Of a stretch of DNA of 6,564 bases, positions 1-6,311 are shown one piece after another. The position numbers and the translations under genes were made by a program. How positions within the stretch are numbered: the stretch's first letter is position 1; the number at the start of each line of letters is the position of its first letter. The stretch is from Alphaproteobacteria bacterium (lineage in GTDB: Bacteria > Pseudomonadota > Alphaproteobacteria > Micavibrionales > Micavibrionaceae): contig JAESUK010000149.1 in NCBI GenBank assembly GCA_016763095.1, forward strand, positions 1 to 6,564, in the 5' to 3' direction. Below the pieces are notes generated by a model that saw only the letters and a program-made list of their open reading frames with translations, did not search any database and was not told the DNA's origin.

Positions 1-483
1 CATCAGTTCTCTAATGCTGATTTGGACGAAACATTAGACGACATTATTGATAATAAAGAGGAGTTCCAAGCTAAACATGGGCTTACAGATGAAGAAACGG
101 ACAGTGCACTAGAGCATGCCATTCTCATGAAAAGCATGTCACCCGATGAGCGTGAGGCATATCTGGGAGAACTAAATAAAACAAACCCGCGCATAGCAGA
201 AGCTATCACTAATGATGCGGAAGAAAACAATATAGGTGGGAGAGAAAATACTTTTGTGAAGACTGAGACTAAAGTATTAACGGTAGAAGCCGATGACGTT
301 ATGAATTCTATAAATAGTGATAGTTCTTTTTCTGATTTAGAAAAACCAAAATCCGAAATTACATCAACATTTAGGGATGAAGTTAATAATGTTGGTGCAA
401 ATGCGCAGAGCTTCGCACTTGATGAAGCCCCGCGAGTGACTGTTATAGATAAAGCCCCTGATCCGTTTGTTCTGGATGCTTAA
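1..483 (+). CDS. Acidic hydrophilic protein of unknown function, 3' end
   Basis: The frame is open from the first base and ends at TAA 481-483, giving 160 visible residues, so the gene starts outside the window. A TTG at 22 could be read as a start, but no ribosome binding site precedes it and the protein-like composition continues to the left edge. The visible part is rich in Asp, Glu, Asn and Ser, with no hydrophobic stretch long enough for a membrane segment, so it is probably soluble or a disordered C-terminal tail. The first 80 or so residues look helical, with runs such as DEETDSALEHAILMKSM and SPDEREAYLGELNK; the rest is low in hydrophobics and probably loosely ordered, ending in DPFVLDA. 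I do not recognise a family. It converges on the next gene with 3 bp between stops, so the two transcripts must overlap or end inside each other's coding region. The reading frame is well supported; the function is unknown. Confidence 0.75.
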   Translation, partial: HQFSNADLDETLDDIIDNKEEFQAKHGLTDEETDSALEHAILMKSMSPDEREAYLGELNKTNPRIAEAITNDAEENNIGGRENTFVKTETKVLTVEADDVMNSINSDSSFSDLEKPKSEITSTFRDEVNNVGANAQSFALDEAPRVTVIDKAPDPFVLDA

Positions 484-486
484 ATA

Positions 487-978
487 TTATCGTGCAGCTA
501 AAGTTTGGGCAGGAAGATCATCTGTACTACTCACGAGCACCAAGCGCCCAAAATCTTCATTATAAGCTTTTTTAGCTTGGCTATATAAATTAGCCTCTGT
601 TGTCGCGATTGTGATGTTTTTGTTGTCGTATGCTGTTACGAAATACTTTGTCCCGCCTTTGGCATAATAATCCACGTGCATTGTTTGAGGCATTCCATCC
701 CTATCAGGCGCAAGTAAAAATGCAATCGGCACACCTTCTTCATCAAGACGCTGTGCCACACGATACGCCGCCATTTGAAGGTTTTTATTTCCACCATGAA
801 CAACGAATGTTAATTTATTAGCCGACAGGCGTTGTCCTACAATTTGTACAAGCTCTGTACTGCGGTCACTTAAATCTTGCTTGACGAAATCCTTACCTGC
901 CATAGCAGGTGTAGAAAAAGCTGTGGTCAAAGCCAAAGCTGTTCCGAGTGCAATTCTTTTAAAATTCTTACTAATCAT
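487..978 (-). CDS. Small exported protein of unknown function
   Basis: This gene encodes 163 residues with a clear Sec signal peptide: MISKNFKR, a hydrophobic core LGTALALTTAF, and a probable signal peptidase I site at AMA|GKDF after residue 27. The frame is open upstream to an ATG at 1116, but I chose the ATG at 976-978. It puts the signal peptide at the true N-terminus, it has a purine-rich AGGGAAAG about 5 bases upstream, and the longer start would overlap the predicted -35 element. The mature part of about 136 residues alternates strand-like and helix-like segments: LTFVVHGGN (56-64), a helix MAAYRVAQRLDEEG (69-82), VPIAFLLAPDRDG (83-95), YFVTAYDN (112-119) and LVLVSS (146-151). This suggests a compact alpha/beta fold in the periplasm. 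It has no cysteines and no metal motif. I do not recognise the family. It appears to be transcribed alone from the promoter at 1088-1116. Confidence 0.82.
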   Translation of the reverse strand: MISKNFKRIALGTALALTTAFSTPAMAGKDFVKQDLSDRSTELVQIVGQRLSANKLTFVVHGGNKNLQMAAYRVAQRLDEEGVPIAFLLAPDRDGMPQTMHVDYYAKGGTKYFVTAYDNKNITIATTEANLYSQAKKAYNEDFGRLVLVSSTDDLPAQTLAAR

Positions 979-1031
979 CGTAACTTTCCCTATTTCCAAG
1001 ATTGATACGCATTTTTGTTTCATTTGGGTGC

Positions 1032-1056
1032 GTGCCGAACAGATGTTTCGAGGCAC
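1032..1056 (-). promoter_or_regulatory. Hairpin in the predicted 5' leader
   Basis: On the - strand GTGCC and GGCAC can pair, followed after a 2-base bulge by GAA with TTC, closing a 7-base loop; this gives about 8 pairs. It lies in the roughly 100-base leader between the predicted transcription start and the ATG at 978. No U-run follows it, so it is not a standard terminator or attenuator. It could stabilise the leader or affect translation. The pairing is seen in the sequence; the function is inference. Confidence 0.35.
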
Positions 1057-1066
1057 AAGCACATAT

Positions 1067-1080
1067 TCTCTATTAAGAGA
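1067..1080. promoter_or_regulatory. Short inverted repeat at the predicted start of transcription
   Basis: TCTCTTAATAGAGA has 5-bp arms, TCTCT and AGAGA, around TAAT. It falls at about +1 to +14 relative to the promoter at 1088-1116, a usual place for a repressor operator, but it is short and AT-rich, so chance is quite possible. Confidence 0.25.
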
Positions 1081-1087
1081 TGTCGTC

Positions 1088-1116
1088 AATATACACTGAT
1101 GATTACATAAGGTCAA
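1088..1116 (-). promoter_or_regulatory. Sigma-70-like promoter for the small exported protein
   Basis: Read on the - strand, TTGACC (1116-1111) is followed by a 17-base spacer and TATATT (1093-1088). Five of six -35 bases and five of six -10 bases match the housekeeping consensus, at the ideal spacing. Transcription would begin near 1081, leaving a leader of about 100 bases before the ATG at 978. The 9-base word TATATTGAC occurs twice, 27 bases apart (1120-1112 and 1093-1085), so the second copy supplies the -10 and also a second possible -35 (TTGACG). No good -10 lies at the right distance from that second site. Confidence 0.65.
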
Positions 1117-1123
1117 TATATTG

Positions 1124-1150
1124 TTGCGTGTGCGCTGTGGTCACGCGCAA
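1124..1150. promoter_or_regulatory. 27-bp inverted repeat just upstream of the -35, candidate regulator site
   Basis: The + strand reads TTGCGTGTG, nine bases (CGCTGTGGT), then CACGCGCAA. The 9-bp arms match at 8 of 9 positions, and the one mismatch becomes a G-U wobble in + strand RNA. The repeat ends 7 bp upstream of the -35 hexamer, and arm centres are 18 bp apart, close to two helical turns. It is also much richer in GC than its surroundings. This fits a binding site for a dimeric activator or repressor of the exported-protein gene. No T-run follows on either strand, so a Rho-independent terminator for the GIY-YIG gene is less likely. The repeat is directly visible; the role is inference. 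Confidence 0.5.
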
Positions 1151-1170
1151 TAAAAGACTAAATTTTGATT

Positions 1171-1185
1171 ACTTTAATTTAAAGT
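1171..1185. repeat. AT-rich 15-bp palindrome
   Basis: ACTTTAATTTAAAGT has perfect 7-bp arms around one central base. It lies 15 bases beyond the stop codon of the GIY-YIG gene. A related perfect 10-bp palindrome, ACTTTAAAGT, lies at 1488-1497 on the other side of that gene, also preceded by ATT. Both could be protein-binding sites or chance in AT-rich DNA. Confidence 0.3.
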
Positions 1186-1200
1186 TATGTTTTTAATAAT

Positions 1201-1440
1201 TTAAATAATTAGTTTTAACTTCTCTTGTTTGGGGAGCTGTTTGATTTCATATTCACGGCGACTTGCGTCTCCTCGACCACAAAAACTCTCAGTATAGACG
1301 ATACGGAAGGGTCCACGGCTCCGCGTGTATTTTGCCCCCTTCCCTGTTTCATGCTGTGTGATACGACGCTCAAGGTTGTTAGTAATCCCCGTATAGAGGC
1401 TGTTGTCATTACATTCCAAAATATAAACAGTCCAGTTCAT
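1201..1440 (-). CDS. GIY-YIG domain protein, YhbQ/UPF0213 type
   Basis: This is a complete 79-residue single-domain protein. The GIY-YIG core is plain: VYILEC (5-10) and LYTGIT (15-20) carry the two conserved tyrosines, Y6 and Y16. ERRITQH (24-30) supplies the conserved arginine and histidine, and REYEIKQLPKQEK (62-74) carries the expected catalytic glutamate E63 and the basic C-terminal helix. The stretch GKGAKYTRSRGP (33-44) is characteristic of the YhbQ/UPF0213 group. The family fold is that of Mg-dependent DNA nucleases; E. coli YhbQ has been linked to DNA damage, but the role of these stand-alone proteins is not firmly settled. There is no DNA-binding extension, so it is not an intron-encoded homing enzyme by itself. 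AAGAAGGGAA sits just upstream of the ATG. The gene lies 60 bp beyond the copper operon in the same direction and may be read through from it, with no evident functional link. Confidence 0.9.
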   Translation of the reverse strand: MNWTVYILECNDNSLYTGITNNLERRITQHETGKGAKYTRSRGPFRIVYTESFCGRGDASRREYEIKQLPKQEKLKLII

Positions 1441-1465
1441 GCTGGTTCCCTTCTTGAGGATTGTA

Positions 1466-1500
1466 CAGACAAGTTTTCCAATGAATTACTTTAAAGTCTG
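1466..1500 (-). terminator. Imperfect hairpin directly after the PCu(A)C-like stop codon
   Basis: On the - strand CAGAC, immediately after the TAA, can pair with GTCTG. After a 4-base bulge, AAGT can pair with ACTT, closing a 13-base loop. No U-tract follows (the next bases are TACAATCC), so this is at best a weak or Rho-assisted 3' end, or a structure protecting the copper transcript. The GIY-YIG start follows within 26 bases. Confidence 0.25.
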
Positions 1501-1926
1501 TTATTCAGGCATGGTCTGTTGTCCAACGCCTAACTTAAAGTTTAGCTCTGTTCCATCTTGGAAGTAAAGGGTCATTGAGATTGTTTGACCCTCTTTTAGT
1601 GTGTCTTTGACGTTTTTCAGCTGCACTGTAATATCTTCATCAGATAAGATGTCTCCAGGCTTAAGTGTAATGACATCAACAATTTCCTTGTCTTTTAGAA
1701 AGACAATTTTTTCGGCACTCTCTGAATCGGCGCGAATAATGATGTATTCTTTATGTTCGTCATTATTCATAAAGGTGGGGTGCACGATAGAGTCTGCGCC
1801 CTGCTCGGCTTCATCTGCCCAAGGATGTATAATTTGCAGAGTGTCTTTTTCTGCAACATGGGCAAACGATGTCACGGGTATAACTAGGATAACTGCAAAA
1901 GCTATTTTGAGAAGATGTTTAATCAT
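1501..1926 (-). CDS. PCu(A)C-like periplasmic protein without the canonical copper ligands
   Basis: This encodes 141 residues. A Sec signal peptide (MIKHLLKIAFAVILVIPVTSFA) is probably cut after residue 22, leaving a mature protein that starts with His23. The rest fits the PCu(A)C/DUF461 beta-sandwich family: IIHPWADEAEQGA (32-44), a strand EYIIIRADSESAEKIVF (60-76), ITLKPGD (86-92), VQLKNVKDTLKEGQTISMTLYF (101-122) and ELNFKLGV (127-134). PCu(A)C proteins normally carry Cu(I) in the periplasm, for example to cytochrome oxidase, using an H-x-M...H-x-M set of ligands. Here the first pair aligns with Leu77/Asp79 and the second with Thr100/Gln102, so all four are missing. Remaining candidate ligands are His23, His34, His49, Met53 and His58. 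The ATG overlaps the cusA stop as ATGA, with AAAGGAAAA upstream, implying coupled translation. It is probably an accessory periplasmic factor of the efflux operon; the family call is good, the copper role uncertain. Confidence 0.82.
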   Translation of the reverse strand: MIKHLLKIAFAVILVIPVTSFAHVAEKDTLQIIHPWADEAEQGADSIVHPTFMNNDEHKEYIIIRADSESAEKIVFLKDKEIVDVITLKPGDILSDEDITVQLKNVKDTLKEGQTISMTLYFQDGTELNFKLGVGQQTMPE

Positions 1927-4900
1927 GGTGTTTTCCTTTTAGGTTGATTTGGGAGTTTGAGTTTCCACTGCATATAAACGGTATATAGAACAGGGATGAG
2001 AATAAGCGTTAAAATCATGGTGCTGACCATGCCCCCGACCATTGGTAAGGCAATACGTCGCATGACATCTGATCCTGTACCCACTGTTAAGAAGATTGGG
2101 ATTAAGCCTAATATAATTGTGCTTACCGTCATAAGTTTTGGACGTAGCCGTTGAATTGCGCCGCGACGAACATTCTCTATGAGGTCATCAAACGTTTCTG
2201 GCCAATGCGCCCGCATTTCTTGATCAATATAGATCAGCATGACAATTGTGGTCTCTACGGCTATTCCTGCGAGGGCGATGAAGCCAACGGCAACCGCAAC
2301 AGAGAAATTATACCCAGCAAACCATACACACCATACACCACCAATTATGCCGAATGGTACGGACAGCATGGTGAGAAGTGTGCGATCCCATCTTCCAAAA
2401 TGCAGATATAGTAGTGTTATTATAATGAGAAGTGTTGCTGGAACCGCCATTTTTAAGCGTTCATTGGCTTCTTGCATTTGTTCAAATTGCCCAGAAAGCT
2501 TAAATGTATAGCCTTGAGGGATATCTATGGTTTTTAGTTTTTCTTGAAGATCAGTAATGTAGGATCCTATATCCCTGTCCTCAATATCGACAAACACCCA
2601 TCCATTAAGTCGTGCATTTTCTGACTTAATCATGGAAGGACCTTCAACAATACGAATATCCGCCAAGTCAGCAAGGGGAATATGCGCGCCTTTTGCGCTT
2701 GGAATTAAGATGTTGTCTAAGTCTGAAATATGTTCTCGGAACGGTCGATCATATCTTAACATCACAGGATAACGCTCCCTGCCATCAACAACTTCATCGA
2801 GTTGCATTCCCCCTAATGCCGTTTGGATAACGCGTTGCACGGTTTTAAGGGAAATGCCATAGCGCGCTATTTCGCGACGATTGGGCTCTATTTCTATATA
2901 TTTTCCTCCTACGACACGATCAGCTATTGCGCTACGTGTTCCGTCAACGGTACGGACTAAAACCTCAACGTCTTTAGCAATTTTATCAATGGTATTGAGG
3001 TCTGAGCCTGATATTTTAACGCCAACAGGTGTACGAATACCCGTGGTGAGCATATCTAGGCGGGTTTTAATGGGATAACCCCAACTATTCATCATGCCTG
3101 GTAAACGCACGCGCTTATCAAGCTCAGCTATAAGTTTTTTGGGAGTCATCCCTTTACGCCACTCTTCTCGTGGCTTTAACTCTATCCATGTTTCAATCAT
3201 TGAAAGTGGTGCGGGGTCTGTCGCTGTATCTGCACGACCAGCTTTACCAAAGGCAAGTTTTACTTCTGGTATGGTCATAATTTGACGATTTGTGACTTGT
3301 AATATTTCCCTCGCCTTCGTAATGGATACTCCCGGTAATGTCATTGGCATATATAACAACCCACCTTCATATAATGGAGGCATAAATTCACTACCAAGCT
3401 TTGATGCGGGGAGTCCTGTGCTGATCAAAGCAAGGAGAGCAATAACCATAGTAACCTTTCTCCACTTTAGAGATAGATTTAAAAATGGTCTATACATCGC
3501 TATAAAAAAACGATTAATTGGATTTTCTTCTTCTTTTTTTATTTTACCTCTGATAAGCCACAACATTAAAACAGGAACAATCGTGATTGACAAAAATGCC
3601 GCCGCGCCCATCGCGTAAGTTTTAGTAAAAGCTAGGGGTGTAAAGAGTTTTTCTGATTGCCCTGTTAATGCGAAAACAGGGAGGAAAGAAACGGTGATGA
3701 TAAGGAGGGAAAAGAACAAGCCTGGTCCAACTTCTTTTGCTGCGTGTATGAGAGCCCGTTGTCTATCTTCTTTGCTTGCATCGTCAGCCATATTAGAGAG
3801 CTTCCTGTGCGCGTTCTCAACCATGACAATTGAAGCATCTACCATTGCCCCGATTGCAATGGCAATGCCTCCTAAAGACATGATGTTTGCGGTGATGCCC
3901 TGCATAGACATAATAATGAAGGCGACTAAGATTCCTAAAGGTATAGTGATAACAGAAACCAACGCGCTTCTTGCGTGGAACAGAAACAAAAAGGTTATAA
4001 GGGCAACCATGAGGCTTTCCTCAATCAGTTTATCTTTCAGATAGCCTACAGAGCTTTTAATCAATGTACTTCGGTCATATACAACCTGAATTTCAACACC
4101 GTCTGGTAGTCCTTGCTTTATGCTTTCAAGGCGTTTCTTGATGTCCTCAATAACGACGAGGGCATTTGCGCCTGGACGCATCACAACTATCCCCCCGATG
4201 GCCTCTCCTTCGCCATTTAACTCTGTTACACCGCGTCGAATGGCTGGGCCTTCTATGACACGGGCGACATCTCCAACGGTAATGGGTGTCCCATCAGTAA
4301 TTTTAAGAACAGCCTGTTTAAGGTCGTTAGGATTGGTTATATAACCAAGGGAACGGATTAAATATTCTGTTTCTGCCATCTCTAGTGTCCGCCCACCTGT
4401 TTCCTGATTAGCGGATCGCACAGAATCTATGACGGTTTTAAGTGAAATGTTAAACGCACGGAGCTTGTTAGGATCAACGAGAACTTGATACTCTTTTACA
4501 AACCCTCCGACACTTGCCACTTCTGCTACACCATCAACGGTGGCGAGCTCAAAGCGTATGAACCAGTCTTGTAGGCTTCTCAGTTCCGCAAGGTCATGTT
4601 GCCCTGTACGGTCAAGTACGGCGTACTGGAACACCCACCCTACTCCTGTAGCATCAGGTCCTAATTGTGGGTCTGCCCCATCAGGAAGGTTCTTTCTGAC
4701 CTGTGAGAGGGATTCTAGAACGCGACTACGTGCCCAATACATATCTGTATTATCCTCAAACACGATATATACAAAGCTTGTTCCAAACATAGAGAACCCA
4801 CGGACGACCTTGGTTTTTGGAAGGCCGAGCATTTGTGTAGAAAGGGGAAACGTGACCTGATCCTCTATGACTTGGGGCGCTTGTCCTTGCCAATCTGTAC

Positions 4901-5096
4901 GAATAATAACTTGTGTATCTGATAGATCAGGGATGGCATCTAAAGGAATGTTTTTAACAGACGCTATTCCAAAAAATAGGAGAGCGAGCGCACCGATCAA
5001 AACAAAAAAATGGTTTGCAACTGACCAATCTATGATCTTAGCAACAAAGCTTTTAGACGGATCGTGAAGAAAGTCTAGTTCTGGATTAGTGGACAT
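1923..5096 (-). CDS. cusA: Copper/silver efflux RND pump, CusA type
   Basis: This is the complete 1057-residue inner-membrane pump of a CusCBA-like exporter, of usual length for heavy-metal RND proteins. By family knowledge it takes Cu(I) or Ag(I) from the periplasm or membrane and drives it outward with the proton gradient. Hydrophobic segments follow the RND pattern: one near 30-47, five between about 359 and 514, one near 548-563, and five from about 886 to 1042, with two large periplasmic loops between. The Cu/Ag methionine triad is intact at Met583 (LLYMP), Met633 (PLSMIE) and Met682 (RLDML), spaced 50 and 49 residues apart exactly as in E. coli CusA. The proton-relay residues are present: Asp420 (GAMVD), Glu948 (GIAVE) and Lys987 (RPKLM). 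The signature DAIPDLSDTQVI is at 53-64. The start follows TTAGGGGAG at a good distance and lies 11 bp inside the end of cusB, so translation is likely coupled. Nothing suggests a frameshift or decay. Confidence 0.97.
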   Translation of the reverse strand: MSTNPELDFLHDPSKSFVAKIIDWSVANHFFVLIGALALLFFGIASVKNIPLDAIPDLSDTQVIIRTDWQGQAPQVIEDQVTFPLSTQMLGLPKTKVVRGFSMFGTSFVYIVFEDNTDMYWARSRVLESLSQVRKNLPDGADPQLGPDATGVGWVFQYAVLDRTGQHDLAELRSLQDWFIRFELATVDGVAEVASVGGFVKEYQVLVDPNKLRAFNISLKTVIDSVRSANQETGGRTLEMAETEYLIRSLGYITNPNDLKQAVLKITDGTPITVGDVARVIEGPAIRRGVTELNGEGEAIGGIVVMRPGANALVVIEDIKKRLESIKQGLPDGVEIQVVYDRSTLIKSSVGYLKDKLIEESLMVALITFLFLFHARSALVSVITIPLGILVAFIIMSMQGITANIMSLGGIAIAIGAMVDASIVMVENAHRKLSNMADDASKEDRQRALIHAAKEVGPGLFFSLLIITVSFLPVFALTGQSEKLFTPLAFTKTYAMGAAAFLSITIVPVLMLWLIRGKIKKEEENPINRFFIAMYRPFLNLSLKWRKVTMVIALLALISTGLPASKLGSEFMPPLYEGGLLYMPMTLPGVSITKAREILQVTNRQIMTIPEVKLAFGKAGRADTATDPAPLSMIETWIELKPREEWRKGMTPKKLIAELDKRVRLPGMMNSWGYPIKTRLDMLTTGIRTPVGVKISGSDLNTIDKIAKDVEVLVRTVDGTRSAIADRVVGGKYIEIEPNRREIARYGISLKTVQRVIQTALGGMQLDEVVDGRERYPVMLRYDRPFREHISDLDNILIPSAKGAHIPLADLADIRIVEGPSMIKSENARLNGWVFVDIEDRDIGSYITDLQEKLKTIDIPQGYTFKLSGQFEQMQEANERLKMAVPATLLIIITLLYLHFGRWDRTLLTMLSVPFGIIGGVWCVWFAGYNFSVAVAVGFIALAGIAVETTIVMLIYIDQEMRAHWPETFDDLIENVRRGAIQRLRPKLMTVSTIILGLIPIFLTVGTGSDVMRRIALPMVGGMVSTMILTLILIPVLYTVYMQWKLKLPNQPKRKTP

Positions 5097-6306
5097 GTTG
5101 CTGCTCCCCTAATTCTGAATCTTGTGTTTCTGTTTTCATCCCCGTTCCATCCTTACTCATTGAGCTGTTGTCATGCCCCATTGCGGACATCCCTCCTTTG
5201 AGATTACTCTCTGCATCAAGGAGAAATTGCCCAGAGACCACGACGCTTTGACCGTGTAGTAGTCCTGACGTTATCTCTGTGAAGCCCTCAGACGTAATTC
5301 CTGTTTTCACCATAGTTGGACGAAAATACCCCTTTCCAAGGTTCTCTATGACATACGCACCCATGCTACTGCGTAAAATAGCTTCCTCTGGTACAGCCAA
5401 ACGAGATTTCTTCCTCGCGTTAAAGATTGCGTCAACATAGGTGTTGGGCTTTAGCTGGTTGTCAGGGTTATCAATGATTATTCTGACAGTCACAGTACGG
5501 CTCATGGCATCGTTTACTGGATGGATGAGGTCGATGATGCTTTCGTACTCTATACCTGTTTCTGGGATAGTGACCTTGGTAGGTGTTCCTATCTCTAGAA
5601 ATTCTATATCCCGTAATGGTACATCAGCATTAACCCATATTTCTGAGAAATCTTGAAGGACCATAACGGCACCGCCTTCTTGCACATGAGACCCTTTTCT
5701 GACATTCAACCTTGTGACTGTTCCATCTATTGGTGCATAAAACGGCGTTTTCTCAATGAATTTACCCCTCTTCTTAAGTTCAGAAATAGCTTTTGTGCTC
5801 ATCCCAAAAAACCTAAGACGTTGTTCTGGATTACCTAAGCGTCTTCCCACTAAAAAATCTGATTGGGCTTCCATAAGCTTGGGACTGTAATAATTAAAAA
5901 GAAGGTCTCCTTTTTTAACCTTGTCTCCTATGGCACTTGTTTCAAGATCAACAATCCACCCTTTTGTGCGTACATCAATTGCATGCTCAAGACGCGTGCT
6001 TGCTAGGACACTCCCAAAGGCGCGAATATTTTTACCAAATTGCTGATGAGTAATTTTTGAGGTTCTTACCCCCAATGTTTGAATATATGAGGTATTTACT
6101 TTGAATGATCCTTCAAGTGAACGTTCTTTCTCCTCGTGCTCCAGAACCTCGTCTGGTTGAGAGACAAGGAACATCCCACAAATTGGGCAGTTATCTCCTT
6201 CTTGACCACTTATATGCGGATGCATGGGGCAAATATAGAGTGCTTCTACTGCAAAAGCGGGCGGGATAAATGTAAATAAAAATATAATAAAAATATAGGC
6301 ACGCAT
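5086..6306 (-). CDS. cusB: Copper/silver efflux periplasmic adaptor, CusB type
   Basis: This is a complete 406-residue membrane fusion protein that would bridge CusA to an outer-membrane channel. A Sec signal peptide is probably cut at AFA|VEA after residue 19. Next comes a small heavy-metal-binding domain, YICPMHPH (24-31) and NCPICGM (39-45), with Cys26, Met28, His29, Cys40, Cys43 and Met45 as likely ligands. The adaptor body follows: the first half of the lipoyl/barrel-sandwich domain around GWIVDLETSAIGDKVKKGDL (116-135), a helical hairpin about 141-182, and the second lipoyl half, FYAPIDGTVTRLNVRKGSHV (189-208). Then come the beta-barrel domain (about 220-297) and a membrane-proximal domain (about 302-366). 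The tail after 370 is Met- and His-rich (Met373, 376, 383, 390; His378, 404, 406). The start has a strong AAAGGAG 5 bases upstream. The closest relatives by content are CusB proteins of Cu/Ag systems; a divalent-metal CzcB is less likely given the partner pump. Confidence 0.94.
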   Translation of the reverse strand: MRAYIFIIFLFTFIPPAFAVEALYICPMHPHISGQEGDNCPICGMFLVSQPDEVLEHEEKERSLEGSFKVNTSYIQTLGVRTSKITHQQFGKNIRAFGSVLASTRLEHAIDVRTKGWIVDLETSAIGDKVKKGDLLFNYYSPKLMEAQSDFLVGRRLGNPEQRLRFFGMSTKAISELKKRGKFIEKTPFYAPIDGTVTRLNVRKGSHVQEGGAVMVLQDFSEIWVNADVPLRDIEFLEIGTPTKVTIPETGIEYESIIDLIHPVNDAMSRTVTVRIIIDNPDNQLKPNTYVDAIFNARKKSRLAVPEEAILRSSMGAYVIENLGKGYFRPTMVKTGITSEGFTEITSGLLHGQSVVVSGQFLLDAESNLKGGMSAMGHDNSSMSKDGTGMKTETQDSELGEQQHVH

Positions 6307-6311
6307 AAGTG

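Noticed and set aside
22..24. TTG as the start of the first gene
   Set aside because: There is no ribosome binding site upstream and the frame is open to the window edge, so the gene is more likely truncated at its 5' end.
979..1116. N-terminal extension of the small exported protein to an ATG at 1116
   Set aside because: It would bury the signal peptide at residue 47, it overlaps the predicted -35, and the ATG at 978 has its own ribosome binding site.
1124..1150. Rho-independent terminator for the GIY-YIG gene
   Set aside because: The stem has a mismatch on that strand and no U-run follows; its position by the -35 better suits a regulator site.
1464..1469. TACAAT on the - strand near 1464 as a -10 for the GIY-YIG gene
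   Set aside because: No -35-like hexamer lies 16-18 bases upstream, and transcription would begin almost at the ribosome binding site.
1225..1494. + strand 89-codon open frame opposite the GIY-YIG gene
   Set aside because: It is a mirror of a gene with clear family motifs and shows no sign of its own function.
2151..5067. Several + strand open frames of 60-116 codons opposite cusA
   Set aside because: They lie antisense to a strongly conserved coding region, have no convincing ribosome binding sites or domains, and are low-complexity reverse-strand translations.
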